Shown here: in pieces, positions 20,591-31,034 of the stretch | Layout of the letters: the number at the start of each line of letters is the position of its first letter | Position numbering within the stretch: position 1 is the stretch's first letter | Source: Candidatus Gastranaerophilales bacterium | Lineage (GTDB): Bacteria > Cyanobacteriota > Vampirovibrionia > Gastranaerophilales > Gastranaerophilaceae | Reading direction: 5' to 3' | Length of the DNA stretch: 64,000 bases | Assembly: GCA_944323145.1 (NCBI GenBank) | Contig: CALURJ010000004.1 | Span: 1-64,000, forward strand | Notes under the pieces: generated by a model | What the model was told of the DNA's origin: nothing | The model's input: the letters and a program-made list of their open reading frames with translations, nothing else | The model's database searches: none | Made by a program: the position numbers and the translations under genes

Positions 20591-23500
20591 CTATAGTTTC
20601 CTGAGCATTGTTATTTTTAAATAGATTTTTAAGTCCTTGAACAGCATCTTTCATTTGTTGATTGGCTTCCTGCGCAGACTGCTTTTTCTGCTCGCGTACT
20701 GCATTAATATCATCAATTTTTTGTTGAACAGCTTCTTGTACAGCCTGTTTAGTCTGCTGAACCTGCTCCTTCACAGTCGGCTGTTCTATTGCCGAAGTGT
20801 CACATTTAGAAAGCCATTTAAATGATTTTACAGAACTTTTGCTTTCAACCCCGCCATTAAAGACAACTTTGAAATCTTTGTAATTTTTATTACCTGATGA
20901 CAACTGAGGAATAGCCGCAATATTTTCATTTTTAGGGTCAGATGTTATTGCGTTAATAATGTTGCCTGTTAGTCTCCCGAATTTCGGAATATAGGAAGTA
21001 AGTTTTGATACGGACAAATCCCCTAAAGGACCAAGCAGGCTTACAACCTCTGCAGAAATTCGGCCGAGAACAACCACATTAGCTGTTGCATTTAAAAGGT
21101 TATATTGACCCGTTATATAATAAGCCATTGAAGGACCTGACGTTTTAATCGGATTTAGCTTAGCCCAGCCGTTATTAAATGTAAGATTGCCGGAAATTGT
21201 TTTAAATTCTGCAGTATTCTTTACAGTAGGTAAGGCTGAAACTGAACTTACAGCAGCCTTAATTATGCTATTCGATTGAAGGTTATCAGCAAAAAGGAAG
21301 TTTTCAAAACGACCTATATTTCCAAGACTTCCGTCAGATATTTCAAAATCTGCTTTACCCTTAAGATTTTTCATCATCTCAACATCGGTTGCTCCATGCA
21401 GAGTTACATTTGCATTAAACCCGAGTTTTCCTGAAAGTGCATTTTTAAGTCCTGCTGCCCCTGCAATTGCCTTTTCCGCATTCATGGCAGAACCTGAAAA
21501 ATCTACTCCTATTAGTCCGTTTAGAATGTTGTAGGAAACATTACCGTTAATTTTACCGTCAAAAGCTTCTCCTGTAATATTTTTTAAGTAAAAAACATTA
21601 TTTAAAAGGCTGAATTCTGCAGCAAGATTTTCCGCAACAATTCCTCCCGAAGTAAACTTCATCAAAGTGCCCTTACCCTTTAAGACAGGACCGTTTAAGG
21701 CTATAGACATATCATTCATAGAAAGAAGCATATCCGGAATTTCTATCACAGGAATTTCGACACTACCGCTAAGGTGAGGATTTAAGGCCGCACCTGTAAT
21801 ATTTATTTCCCCGAAAGCATCCAGTTTTGACTTTTTAAATCCGGGAATTTCCATAGAAATTTTGGAAGGAACCGATACATTTAAGTTTAATTTTTGAGTC
21901 TTATATAAGTCACTTACAGAACCTTTTAAATATAACATCCCTTCATTATTTGCAAAAATTCCGGTATCAGAAAACTTAAGAGTGTCACCTGAAAGTTTTA
22001 CATCACCCTTAATATAAGTTGATTTTCCGCTTAACTGGCTTATATTCAACAATGAAACATAATTCGAAGGATTTGCATTTAGTGAAAAGCCTATATTTTG
22101 AGCACTTGCATCACCCGTAACTGTAACAGAAACAGGGACACTGCCGGCTGACTTAATATCCTTTCTAAAATCAGCAGGCAACATTGATTTAATATCAGAT
22201 GAAAGCAGATTACCGTTTGCTTTAATATCGAATTTTAAATTTTTATTTAAATAGTCAGTAATTTTTCCGGTAACAGCAATTTTAGAATTATTAAGATAAA
22301 CATCTGCTTTATCAATTACAATATCCTTGTCACCCAATGTAATTTTAGCCGCAGGCATTGAAATCTGCGCAAGAGGATTAACAACATTTGCATTTGCAGC
22401 ATTAATAACTCCGCTCAACTTTTTACCGTCTGTTGTTAAATCTACGGTTGATGAAATAAGTTTAACGGTTGTATCTGAAGGAATATTTTTAATATTCATA
22501 TTATCAAGGCTTAGTTTAACATTCGGCACAAGTTTATCCAAACGTCCTTTTATTAAAGCATTTACAGAAAGTGTACCGGATTTTACATCATTATCCTTTA
22601 ATAACTTAACCTGTCCTAATGTTAAAAGAAGGCCTTTAATTTGTAATTTGTCAGCAATAACGCTTATATCAGCTTCTGCGGCCGGAGTCAAAGTACCGGT
22701 AATTTTCAAAGGATGTCCCAAGATTGAAAGTCCTGAATTTTTTATATCAATCATGTTATTTGACAAATCAATATTGGCTTTTACATCATCAACCAAAATA
22801 TTGTAAAGCCTATAACTGAACGATGACGGATTAATATTTAAATACCCGGACGATTCAATTTTCTTTAAATCTGATTTTACGCTAAAATCTGCATCAATTC
22901 CGCCGGTTGCAGTCAATGTATTCAAATCTTTATATTCAAAAGATTCTGCAATACTGTCTATAATCCGCAAAATACTGTTGAATTGCATGTTTGATTTACA
23001 ATTCAAATCTATTTTAGGAGATTTACCTGTTCTAAAGCTGCCTGTTAATTCTGTTATTTCATTTTGCGCGGAATAAAGTTTAGAATACAATTCAATCTTA
23101 TTACCGTTAAATTTTATATCAACATTACTTGAAGGAAGTTTTTTGCCCTTTACCGCAAGCCCCATATCAGAGAGATTAGCAATCCCGTTTATATGAACAT
23201 TATCAAAAGTTCCGTTTGTTTTGATATTAGCAACAAGATTTGCACTAAGTTGATTTTGATAAATATTTTTAAATATATCAATTATATTTATATCAACTGG
23301 CTGAACACCCTCCTGAGAATTGGTATTTTGCGCAAATACAAGTTCATTCAAATCCAAATCGGGCATGACTTTATTATATAAATTAACATCATAATTGAAC
23401 TGAACCCTGTCATCCAACATAACCTGTCCGATTGTATAAATTTTTATTTTTTTATTCAGGATAAAATCCTTTATCGCAAAAGTATCCCCGCTAACTGAAT

Positions 23501-24041
23501 AAGATTTGTCTGACGCAGCATCTATAAATGAAATATTATAATTGTTAATTTTTATATCAGGCAAGTGATTAGAGAGCTTTAAACCAAAAGGCAGTTCTGT
23601 CATAACCTGCTGTTCTGCAGGCTCCTTTTCATCAGCTTTTGGAATATAATCTTCAAGTAAAAATTTTCCGTCTTTTTTTACCTTTAAATTCAAATTTAAA
23701 TTGTCTGCACCAATCATATCAACTTCAAATTTTTTCAATATTAAAGGCAACAAAGAAATTTTACCCTGAACATTATCAACCATCAGGAATTGTTCTCCAT
23801 CGGGTAAAGCCCCTTCAATATGACCGGCGTAAACTCCAGCAGTTAATTTTGGAGTAGTTAGAATTTGAATATTTTCAATTTTCACCTTAAAACCGCATGA
23901 CTCTTCTATAATTTTCGATATCTGAGCACTGTAAGAATTTGCAATTCCGGATAAAAATAAAGGTACAATCAAAAATAGTATATAAAGTATAACAACTGCC
24001 GACAAAACAGTTATCCCAAAATATTTAAGAAATTTTTTCAT
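20571..24041 (-). CDS. AsmA-like / TamB-like envelope protein
   Basis: About 1156 residues from the ATG at 24041, which follows GAGGG at an 8-base gap. An upstream in-frame start at 24074 lacks a ribosome site. A single N-terminal membrane anchor (FGITVLSAVVILYILFLIVP) is followed by the AsmA opening VKIENIQILTTPKLTAG. A very long repetitive beta-rich body follows, with recurrent ITG/NGT strands like those of AsmA, YhdP and TamB. An AsmA_2-like C-terminal region (about residues 880-1050) and a Gln-rich coiled coil finish it. Such proteins bridge inner and outer membranes and are implicated in lipid transport or outer-membrane assembly. It is the last gene of a minus-strand run from the sigma factor at 29.1 kb. 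Confidence 0.78.
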   Translation of the reverse strand: MKKFLKYFGITVLSAVVILYILFLIVPLFLSGIANSYSAQISKIIEESCGFKVKIENIQILTTPKLTAGVYAGHIEGALPDGEQFLMVDNVQGKISLLPLILKKFEVDMIGADNLNLNLKVKKDGKFLLEDYIPKADEKEPAEQQVMTELPFGLKLSNHLPDIKINNYNISFIDAASDKSYSVSGDTFAIKDFILNKKIKIYTIGQVMLDDRVQFNYDVNLYNKVMPDLDLNELVFAQNTNSQEGVQPVDINIIDIFKNIYQNQLSANLVANIKTNGTFDNVHINGIANLSDMGLAVKGKKLPSSNVDIKFNGNKIELYSKLYSAQNEITELTGSFRTGKSPKIDLNCKSNMQFNSILRIIDSIAESFEYKDLNTLTATGGIDADFSVKSDLKKIESSGYLNINPSSFSYRLYNILVDDVKANIDLSNNMIDIKNSGLSILGHPLKITGTLTPAAEADISVIADKLQIKGLLLTLGQVKLLKDNDVKSGTLSVNALIKGRLDKLVPNVKLSLDNMNIKNIPSDTTVKLISSTVDLTTDGKKLSGVINAANANVVNPLAQISMPAAKITLGDKDIVIDKADVYLNNSKIAVTGKITDYLNKNLKFDIKANGNLLSSDIKSMLPADFRKDIKSAGSVPVSVTVTGDASAQNIGFSLNANPSNYVSLLNISQLSGKSTYIKGDVKLSGDTLKFSDTGIFANNEGMLYLKGSVSDLYKTQKLNLNVSVPSKISMEIPGFKKSKLDAFGEINITGAALNPHLSGSVEIPVIEIPDMLLSMNDMSIALNGPVLKGKGTLMKFTSGGIVAENLAAEFSLLNNVFYLKNITGEAFDGKINGNVSYNILNGLIGVDFSGSAMNAEKAIAGAAGLKNALSGKLGFNANVTLHGATDVEMMKNLKGKADFEISDGSLGNIGRFENFLFADNLQSNSIIKAAVSSVSALPTVKNTAEFKTISGNLTFNNGWAKLNPIKTSGPSMAYYITGQYNLLNATANVVVLGRISAEVVSLLGPLGDLSVSKLTSYIPKFGRLTGNIINAITSDPKNENIAAIPQLSSGNKNYKDFKVVFNGGVESKSSVKSFKWLSKCDTSAIEQPTVKEQVQQTKQAVQEAVQQKIDDINAVREQKKQSAQEANQQMKDAVQGLKNLFKNNNAQETIETKEGS

Positions 24042-24117
24042 CACATAACCCTCTTTTTGAAAAAATTGTATCATATAAAAACAAATTTTTCATTCATTTA
24101 CATAGCATAAAAAATGT

Positions 24118-24993
24118 TTATTTTTTCTTTCTGTCAGGATAGCAGTTCCATTTGATATTCACATTTTTTCTAAACCAGGTCAATTGGCGTTTAGCATAAT
24201 TTCTTGTATTTTGCTTTAATTTATCAACTGCGTCCTTTAAAGACATATCACCGTCAAGGTATGATATCATTTCTCTGTATCCAATAGTATCAACAATGTT
24301 AGAAATTCTGCCATGCTTTTTAAGAAGATTTTTTGTTTCATTAACAAGACCCTGTTCAATCATAATATCAACACGCTTGTTAATTCTTTCATAAAGTTCC
24401 TCTCTGGGGAAATTCAAACCAATCCATTCAACATCATATTCTTGTTCTTTAAAACCGCGCGCTTCAGAAAGAGGGCAATTCGACTGTTTAATGACTTCAA
24501 TAAATCTTATAGCACGACGCTTATCATTTTCATTAACAAGTTTAGCCGCCTCTGAATCCAATTGATACAAAATGTTGTATAAGTCAGTGAATTCAAGTTC
24601 TGTAAGTCTCTTCCTTAACTCGTAATCAGGCTTTGTTTCGGGAAGGCTGTAATTTTCCAAAAGAATTCTGAAATAAAGTCCGGTACCGCCCACAATAATC
24701 GGAACCTTTCCGCGTGAAAGAATATCATCAATACATCTTTTAGCTTCTTTTGCGTACAAACCGGCCGAATAATCAGCTTCAGGTTCAACAATATCAATCA
24801 TATAGTGAGGAATACCGCATTGTTCTTCTTCTGTAGGCTTAGCAGTACCTATATTCAAACCTTTATATACAAGTCTTGAATCAGCAGATACAATTTCTCC
24901 GTCAACCCTATGCGCCAAATCAACAGCATAAGAAGTTTTCCCGCTTGCCGTAGGCCCGACAACAGCAATTACTCTGTTACTTTTTTTCGTCAT
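24118..24993 (-). CDS. miaA: tRNA dimethylallyltransferase
   Basis: 291 residues. It has the P-loop VVGPTASGKTSYAVDLA, the substrate-binding SADSRLVYKGLNIGTAKP and VGGTGLYFR, followed by DxxDxxxRRAIR-like residues (ENDKRRAIRFIE). It places dimethylallyl on A37 of tRNAs reading UNN codons, which helps reading frame and fidelity. The start overlaps the end of the upstream membrane-protein gene by 17 bases, so it is translationally coupled and lacks its own clear ribosome site. Confidence 0.95.
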   Translation of the reverse strand: MTKKSNRVIAVVGPTASGKTSYAVDLAHRVDGEIVSADSRLVYKGLNIGTAKPTEEEQCGIPHYMIDIVEPEADYSAGLYAKEAKRCIDDILSRGKVPIIVGGTGLYFRILLENYSLPETKPDYELRKRLTELEFTDLYNILYQLDSEAAKLVNENDKRRAIRFIEVIKQSNCPLSEARGFKEQEYDVEWIGLNFPREELYERINKRVDIMIEQGLVNETKNLLKKHGRISNIVDTIGYREMISYLDGDMSLKDAVDKLKQNTRNYAKRQLTWFRKNVNIKWNCYPDRKKK

Positions 24994-25849
24994 GAGCTGA
25001 TGTTTCCGTATCTATAAATTTTCTGTCATAATACAAGAATATCAATACAACAAAGTAAACAGAAAAATAGAAAAGTACTATACTCATAATTATATAAGCT
25101 AAGGGATTTATCACTGCAAAAGTGTTTATGAACAACAACCCGAATCCCATAAGCCATAAAGAAATATACAATCTGAATGACGTAAAAAAGTCTTTAAAAA
25201 GTTTTATAAGAGAACGCCACAGCGCAACTAAAGGATTTTGAGTTTTATATATAATTTCCGGAATCCATAACATCAAAAGATACATTATTATTGACGTTAC
25301 AACCATAAATAAAAGACTCCATTTCCCGAAAAATATTATCTGCTCAGGAGTCAATTTATCTATAAAAGATGCCATACCTTGATTTGCTGAAACCGCCGGA
25401 TCCATAACTGTTTTTTGAAGACTCATCATTGAAGCGTCATCCAAAGAACCTATAATATTTGCCCCTAAAATATACACAAGCGGCGTCGCAATCATCTGTA
25501 TAAAAAAGAAAATCACATATACACCGACAAAAGACAAGAAAAATTTTCCAACCCCGTCAGGTAACGTCTTAAACAAATTCAATGTTGCCTTTGCCCTGTC
25601 TTCGTCAAGAACAAACACCTTTTTAGAAAGACTAATTGCACGTTCAACCATATAAAACCATGCCGAACAAAATACTCCGAACATAAAAAGTATTGTTATT
25701 GAGGCAAGAATAAATTTTGGGATAGAATCTACCGTATATTTTGAATACAAAGAATACAAATCTAAAACTTTTATAAAAATAATTAACGGTATAGTCAAAA
25801 TTAAATTATAATTTGTTATTTTGAGAGCATCTTTAAATAATTTTTTCAT
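24977..25849 (-). CDS. Hypothetical multi-pass membrane protein
   Basis: 290 residues with about six hydrophobic helices, among them LILTIPLIIFIKVLDLYSL, ILASITILFMFGVFCSAWF, FFLSFVGVYVIFFFIQM and YIIMSIVLFYFSVYFVVLIF. It resembles the general DUF4013/glycerophosphoryl-diester-phosphodiesterase-membrane type in helix pattern only, and no family can be named with certainty. It is coupled to miaA. Two short charged loops would be cytoplasmic. Confidence 0.6.
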   Translation of the reverse strand: MKKLFKDALKITNYNLILTIPLIIFIKVLDLYSLYSKYTVDSIPKFILASITILFMFGVFCSAWFYMVERAISLSKKVFVLDEDRAKATLNLFKTLPDGVGKFFLSFVGVYVIFFFIQMIATPLVYILGANIIGSLDDASMMSLQKTVMDPAVSANQGMASFIDKLTPEQIIFFGKWSLLFMVVTSIIMYLLMLWIPEIIYKTQNPLVALWRSLIKLFKDFFTSFRLYISLWLMGFGLLFINTFAVINPLAYIIMSIVLFYFSVYFVVLIFLYYDRKFIDTETSAHDEKK

Positions 25850-25892
25850 ATATTATAAAAACCTCAATTAATGAAATATTTAAATAACCTTT

Positions 25893-27044
25893 TTACTTAA
25901 TCATTTCTTCCTGCTTTTCTTCCTCAGAAGTATTTGCCGAAAGTTTTCTTTTTCTGCGTCTCATCAAATCAACAAAAGCTTCCAGTCTTGTAAGATATCC
26001 GGCCTTTCCGGTCTGCTCATCCATTATTAAGGGCAAAATAGGAATATCACAGTTTTCTCTCATCGCAGGGAAAATATTTTGTGACATAATCTCAGGCATA
26101 CAGGTAAACGGACTTATATGAATAATACCGTCAATTCCTCTTTCATCAGCATAAGCAACATCTGAAACACATTCAAGCGAATCACCGCCGATATCACGCA
26201 TCAAATAAGGTTTTGCCATTCTAAATGCCCTTTGAAGGTGTGTTTCTCCTTTTCTGAAAACTTTTGGAATAATAGCATCTTTTAAGAAACTGCTGATTGT
26301 AAGGCTTCTGCGAGTTTGCACTCCCATTTTACCAAGTTCTCTTGTGATATTCTGGTTAGAAAATTCGTCACAGACAAGATAAATTTCACCTGTTAAATCA
26401 ACATGTAAAACTTCTTTCTTAGGGTCTATTTTTGTCTTTTTCATTTCCTCAAAGGCAAGTTTTTTCGCTTTATTTAATTGACGCGTATTATCAGCATCTT
26501 TTATCATCTGCAATGCCTTATTATAATGTTTTTCAGCATCCCCGAAAGTTATTTCTCTTGCTCTGTAATAAGATAAAAGATTTTCCAAATCATCGAGCAC
26601 AAAAACTTTTCTTATAGCAATATTAATTGCTCTTGCAAATAAAATAGGATCATTTTTCCCGCTTATAGCCTTTAAGAAATCATACATTCCTTTTAAGCCG
26701 TCATAAAGAGTTAATTCAATATATTTTGTGTGATAACCCAAATCTGTAAGAGCATTTTTTATACAATTTCCGTACTCGCCCAGACGGCAGCAGCCAGGCG
26801 AAGATATCATTGCAACATAATCTGTTCCGCCTTCAATCGCCTCAATAAAGTTGCCTAAAATCAGCTTATACGGAAGACAAATTGCCTCAGGGGAATGTTT
26901 TGTCCCGAGCGACAAAGTTTTTTTGCTTGTATAAGGCGGGATAAAAGGTTCAACACCAATCTTTTTCAACGCAGCCGACCAGGCTATAGATACTGTTCCC
27001 ATATGGGGAAATGCAACTTTTAATTTTTTATTTTCTTTACTCAT
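25893..27044 (-). CDS. 2-hydroxyacyl-CoA dehydratase-related (DUF2229-like) protein
   Basis: 383 residues. It begins KVAFPHMGTVSIAW and carries cysteines in PEAICLPYKLILGN, SSPGCCRLGEYGNC and ISPFTCMPEIM, a pattern suited to binding a 4Fe-4S cluster. It ends with MDEQTGKAGYLTRLEAFVDL, nearly the same signature as the gene at 19456-20532. It may be one half of a heterodimer with that paralogue. It lies 15 bases after gcvPB in the same operon. The chemistry is unknown, and radical dehydration of a 2-hydroxyacyl-CoA is known in the superfamily but unproven here. Confidence 0.68.
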   Translation of the reverse strand: MSKENKKLKVAFPHMGTVSIAWSAALKKIGVEPFIPPYTSKKTLSLGTKHSPEAICLPYKLILGNFIEAIEGGTDYVAMISSPGCCRLGEYGNCIKNALTDLGYHTKYIELTLYDGLKGMYDFLKAISGKNDPILFARAINIAIRKVFVLDDLENLLSYYRAREITFGDAEKHYNKALQMIKDADNTRQLNKAKKLAFEEMKKTKIDPKKEVLHVDLTGEIYLVCDEFSNQNITRELGKMGVQTRRSLTISSFLKDAIIPKVFRKGETHLQRAFRMAKPYLMRDIGGDSLECVSDVAYADERGIDGIIHISPFTCMPEIMSQNIFPAMRENCDIPILPLIMDEQTGKAGYLTRLEAFVDLMRRRKRKLSANTSEEEKQEEMIK

Positions 27045-27059
27045 TTTTATTCTCTTTTT

Positions 27060-28484
27060 TTATTCTTGTACAAATTTTAAGTTAGGATGACGAGCAGCCA
27101 ATGTTTCATCAATCCTTTTTACGGGAGTAGTATGCGGAGCCGACTTAACCTTTTCCGGATTTGTTTCAGCTTCATCCGCAATTTTTAACATAACTCTGAC
27201 AAAATCATCCAGCACATCCTTAGTTTCTGACTCCGTAGGCTCAACCATGATAGCTTCATGCACAATCAGCGGGAAATACACAGTCGGCGGATGGGTATTT
27301 TCATCCATTAGTGCTTTTGCAATATGAAGTGTAGAAACCCCGTTTTGTTTCTGTTTATCACCTGACAATACAAATTCATGCATGCAAGGTTCGTCATAAG
27401 GCAGCAAATAAGCACCTTTAAGCTTTTCCTTCAAATAATTAGCATTCAAGACAGCATTTTCGCTTGCTTCTTTTAAATTCTGCCCCATCATAAGAATATA
27501 CGCATAAGCTTTAACAAGAACAGAAAAATTACCGTAAAAAGCTTTTACACTGCCAATAGAATGTTTTATATTATAATTTTTAAAATACTTTTTACCGTCA
27601 AAATCAACAACAGGTGAGGGCAAAAAATCTTTTAAGCTATCAACAACACCTACAGGACCTGCTCCCGGCCCGCCGCCGCCATGGGGAGTCGAAAATGTTT
27701 TGTGTAAATTTAAATGAACAACGTCAAACCCCATTAACTTAGGATTTGTATAACCCATTATTGCGTTAAAATTAGCACCGTCATAATAGAGTAAAGAGCC
27801 GTTTTCATGCATAATTTTTGAAATTTCAAGTACATCTGCTTCAAAAATTCCAAGAGTATTTGGATTAGTCATCATTATAGCAGCTACATCACTGTCAACT
27901 AGTTCTTTTAGTGCTTCAATATCTACCTGCCCTTTATCATTCGACCTTACCGGAACAATATCAAATCCGCAAAGATGAGCGCTTGCAGGGTTTGTTCCGT
28001 GGGCGGAATCAGGGATTATAACTTTTGTTCTGTTTTCACCTTTTACTTCAAAATATTTTTTTATAATCATCATTCCGGTAAGCTCACCTTGTGCACCTGC
28101 CGCAGGCTGTAATGTAATTGCATCCATACCTGTAACTTCTTTTAAAGCTTCTTGAAGGTTATACATAAGCTCTAAAGCGCCCTGACAATCTGCATCATCA
28201 TTCAGCGGGTGCAGATTTGCAAAACCTTCCAACGATGCAAGAAGTTCATTAACCTTGGGATTATATTTCATTGTACAGGAGCCCAAAGGATAAAAACCCT
28301 TTTCTATACAGAAATTTCTATCCGAAAGTTCTTTATAGTGTCTTAGTGCCTCCAATTCACTTACATTTGGCAAGTCTAAAGGCAATTTTCGTTTAAAACT
28401 GTCCGAAATAAAATCTAAATTTTCTTGTTCATCACAAAGGCATATACCTGATACGCCTTTATCCTTTTCAAAAATAGTTTTCAC
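27060..28484 (-). CDS. gcvPB: Glycine dehydrogenase (decarboxylating) subunit 2
   Basis: 474 residues of the C-terminal half of the split P-protein of the glycine cleavage system, a PLP enzyme that decarboxylates glycine and passes the aminomethyl group to the H-protein. Motifs include [30 protein letters not shown] and the PLP lysine in [16 protein letters not shown]. The start is GTG, overlapping the TAG of the sigma gene by one base, with AGGGGA 7 bases before. The companion gcvPA, gcvH and gcvT are not in the window. Confidence 0.92.
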   Translation of the reverse strand: MKTIFEKDKGVSGICLCDEQENLDFISDSFKRKLPLDLPNVSELEALRHYKELSDRNFCIEKGFYPLGSCTMKYNPKVNELLASLEGFANLHPLNDDADCQGALELMYNLQEALKEVTGMDAITLQPAAGAQGELTGMMIIKKYFEVKGENRTKVIIPDSAHGTNPASAHLCGFDIVPVRSNDKGQVDIEALKELVDSDVAAIMMTNPNTLGIFEADVLEISKIMHENGSLLYYDGANFNAIMGYTNPKLMGFDVVHLNLHKTFSTPHGGGGPGAGPVGVVDSLKDFLPSPVVDFDGKKYFKNYNIKHSIGSVKAFYGNFSVLVKAYAYILMMGQNLKEASENAVLNANYLKEKLKGAYLLPYDEPCMHEFVLSGDKQKQNGVSTLHIAKALMDENTHPPTVYFPLIVHEAIMVEPTESETKDVLDDFVRVMLKIADEAETNPEKVKSAPHTTPVKRIDETLAARHPNLKFVQE

Positions 28485-29104
28485 TAAATAATCCCCTGCC
28501 TTTTCAAGTCCCTTTTAATTTTATCTAACCCCGACTGAATAATACGAGAAATACGCGACTGAGAAATGTTAAACTCCTCCGCAATTTCCCGCAGTTTCAT
28601 ATCTTTAAAAAATTTGTATTCAATAAGTTCTCTTTCTCTCTGGGGAAGTTTTTTCATAGATTCAATAATCTCAGCTTTCAATTCTGTAAGTTCAATGCAC
28701 TCCTCAGGGGTTTTATCCTCAGCTTTAATCTGCGTTGGAACCTCTGCATCCTGCATCTCGTCAATTGAAAGAATAGTTTTATAAACTTCTTCTCTTATAT
28801 TACCGTCTTCTTCATCAAGATTTTGCTGCTTTTTATTTTTTAAAGAATACCATTTATACCTTCGTCTGACTTCGTTTCTTATAGCCCACTTAATTGCAGT
28901 GGAAAGGTATGTACTGTTAAAGCTGTCTGGAGAATTGTTTTTAAATAAAATATATAAAGTATGATTACCAATATTAATAAGTTCCGGAAGATCAATAAGA
29001 TGTGATGTTGAAAACTTTTGATACTCTACTTTTGCAATTGTTTCTATTAAAGTTCTATAATCCCTTAAATTCACTTTCTGATTTACATTTTGTTGTGAAG
29101 ACAT
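28484..29104 (-). CDS. RNA polymerase sigma-70 family factor
   Basis: 206 residues. Region 2 has [16 protein letters not shown] and [19 protein letters not shown]. Region 4 has [26 protein letters not shown] and the recognition helix [20 protein letters not shown]. Size and layout resemble group 3 (SigF/WhiG/FliA-like) or cyanobacterial alternative sigma factors rather than the housekeeping one. It is the first gene of a run with gcvPB, and no anti-sigma gene is adjacent. Its target promoters cannot be assigned. The shared box at 33076 and 63851 is one candidate. Confidence 0.82.
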   Translation of the reverse strand: MSSQQNVNQKVNLRDYRTLIETIAKVEYQKFSTSHLIDLPELINIGNHTLYILFKNNSPDSFNSTYLSTAIKWAIRNEVRRRYKWYSLKNKKQQNLDEEDGNIREEVYKTILSIDEMQDAEVPTQIKAEDKTPEECIELTELKAEIIESMKKLPQRERELIEYKFFKDMKLREIAEEFNISQSRISRIIQSGLDKIKRDLKRQGII

Positions 29105-29242
29105 AACTATAACACTTTTCCTATAAAAAACATTTCCCGTAAAAACATAATAACAGAAAAAAATATAGAATACCAGACAATGTAATTTTCCTTAACATAA
29201 ATTATATTATTATGCGTATAAATTAATCGGGAGATAACAATA

Positions 29243-30106
29243 ATGAAAATATTATTTTGTACAGACGGTTCAAAAATAAGTTTTAATGCACTGCATAATA
29301 TATCAGCATGGATAAAAGAGGCTGAAATTGACACAATTTGTGTAATTGACTGGAGTTTTTTACCGGAAGAAGTTACGATTGATGAAAAAAATTTTACATA
29401 TTCCTGCGCAAATGTCGCAGATACAATACTTGATTATGCAGAAGAAGAAATAAAAAATCTCGGGCTTAAAACCGGAAATAGAATGAAAAGCTGCGGTTCA
29501 GCAATTGACAGCATTATCGAGCAGTCAGAATTAGAAAATTATGATTTAATTCTAATGGGCTCGCACGGCAAAAAAGGGATTCAAAAATGGCTTGGTTCAG
29601 TGTCACAGGAAATTATTAACAACAGCAAAATATCAGATTATATAGCAAAAGAAGAGAACAAAAAGAAAAAACTTCTTTTGACGACAGACGGAACCAAATG
29701 CTCGCTTGAAATAATCAGTGAAATACTTCCGGAAATGAAACTTGAAGATAAAGAAATTTATATTTGTATGGTTAATGAAGATCCTAATTTGTTGTTTTTG
29801 GATGGAACACTTGACACAAACTGGCTTCTAGAAATTCAAAAGCAGCAGCAGATTTATGCGGCAAGTGCAATAAAAGATATACAGACGCTCCTTGAGAAAC
29901 ACGGCATAAATGTAAATGAAACAACAATTCTCACAGGCATTCCTGCACAAAAAATCATAGACTACGCACGCACAAACGAAATAGATCTGATTGTACTCGG
30001 TTCAAAAAACAAATCAAAATTAGACAGATTTTTAACAGGTTCGGTGAGCAAGCGTGTTCTTGAAAATGTAGTAAGCGACATCTGGCTTGTAAGATGTAAA
30101 AATTAA
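29243..30106 (+). CDS. Tandem universal stress protein (two UspA domains)
   Basis: 287 residues made of two UspA folds. The first begins MKILFCTDGS and has LILMGSHGKKGIQKWLGSVS. The second begins KLLLTTDGTKCSLEI and has LIVLGSKNKSKLDRFLTGSVS, followed by the end strand DIWLVR. Both carry the G-x2-G-x8-9-G-S pattern that binds ATP. The ligand and regulation are unknown. GGGAG precedes the ATG. It is divergent from the sigma gene. Confidence 0.88.
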   Translation: MKILFCTDGSKISFNALHNISAWIKEAEIDTICVIDWSFLPEEVTIDEKNFTYSCANVADTILDYAEEEIKNLGLKTGNRMKSCGSAIDSIIEQSELENYDLILMGSHGKKGIQKWLGSVSQEIINNSKISDYIAKEENKKKKLLLTTDGTKCSLEIISEILPEMKLEDKEIYICMVNEDPNLLFLDGTLDTNWLLEIQKQQQIYAASAIKDIQTLLEKHGINVNETTILTGIPAQKIIDYARTNEIDLIVLGSKNKSKLDRFLTGSVSKRVLENVVSDIWLVRCKN

Positions 30107-30110
30107 AATC

Positions 30111-30139
30111 TTGACCGGATATTGAAATAGTGTAATAAT
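30111..30139 (+). promoter_or_regulatory. Promoter for a probably leaderless permease message
   Basis: TTGACC at 30111-30116, a 17-base spacer and AATAAT at 30134-30139 match sigma-70 elements 5/6 and 5/6. Only six bases lie between the -10 box and the ATG at 30146, and there is no ribosome site. Transcription would therefore start at or next to the A of the ATG. Confidence 0.6.
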
Positions 30140-30145
30140 TAATCT

Positions 30146-31018
30146 ATGTTTAAATATTACGGGAAATTAGCTCCTTATTTATTTCTGTTACCTGCTGCAA
30201 TTGTGCTTGTAATATTCTTTTTTATTCCGTTTTTCCAGACATTTGCTTTAAGTTTTCTTGATTACTCAAAAGATATTTACAATCCAGCATTTATTGGCAT
30301 AGATAATTACATAAAACTTTTTAACAATCCGGTATTTTATAAAGTCATGTGGAACACATTTATATATTTGTTTGTGGCGGTACCTGTGCTTGCGATATTA
30401 CCGCTGTTTCTTGCTATTCTGATTAATCAAAAAATAAAAGGGGTAACTTTATATAAAATACTAATATATCTTCCCGTAATTGTATCAATTGTTGTTGCAG
30501 CTATTGCTTTTAAATGGCTGTATGCTGATCAGGGAATATTAAATTATATTGTAAATTCACTTGGTTTTGAATCTATAGGCTGGCTCACCGACCCCAAATA
30601 TGCCCTATATTCGGTTATTATTGTAACAATATGGAAAGGTATCGGGTATTATATGATAATTTATCTGGCAGCTTTGATGAGTGTCCCCAAGGAATTATAC
30701 GAAGCATGCGAAATTGATGGTGCAAATTTTTTGACAAAACATTTAACAGTCACAGTTCCTCATATAATGCCTACAATTGCACTTGTAACTACAATAAGCG
30801 CGATATCCGCAATGAAAGTTTTTGCGGAAATTTATGTTATGACAAAGGGCGGCCCTTTAAATTCCAGCAAAACAATAGTTTATTATATTTATGAAAGAGC
30901 ATTTGAAAACCTTGATTTAGGTTTTGCATCTGCGATGGCAGTTGTACTGCTTGTAATTGTAATGGTATTTTCACTAATAAATATATTGTGTTTTGAAAGA
31001 AATAAATATCAAATTTAA
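30146..31018 (+). CDS. ABC transporter permease, MalF-like sugar family
   Basis: 290 residues and six membrane helices. The EAA loop that contacts the ATPase is EACEIDGANFLTKHL. The opening LAPYLFLLPAAIVLVIFFFIP and the PGxxxNS-like segment KGGPLNSSKTIVYYIY are typical of carbohydrate uptake CUT1 permeases. It pairs with the next gene 16 bases on. No solute-binding protein or ATPase gene is nearby. Either a shared ATPase is used, as is known for CUT1 systems, or the cognate genes are elsewhere. The sugar is unknown. Confidence 0.88.
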   Translation: MFKYYGKLAPYLFLLPAAIVLVIFFFIPFFQTFALSFLDYSKDIYNPAFIGIDNYIKLFNNPVFYKVMWNTFIYLFVAVPVLAILPLFLAILINQKIKGVTLYKILIYLPVIVSIVVAAIAFKWLYADQGILNYIVNSLGFESIGWLTDPKYALYSVIIVTIWKGIGYYMIIYLAALMSVPKELYEACEIDGANFLTKHLTVTVPHIMPTIALVTTISAISAMKVFAEIYVMTKGGPLNSSKTIVYYIYERAFENLDLGFASAMAVVLLVIVMVFSLINILCFERNKYQI

Positions 31019-31034
31019 TTGAAAGGTTTGAAAT

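Noticed and set aside
22327-22806. Plus-strand frame of 159 codons within the AsmA-like gene
   Set aside because: Reverse strand of a long beta-repeat gene, with no ribosome site or promoter.
28485-29242. Glycine riboswitch for gcvPB
   Set aside because: gcvPB directly overlaps the preceding sigma gene, which leaves no leader, and no tandem aptamer was seen upstream of the sigma gene.
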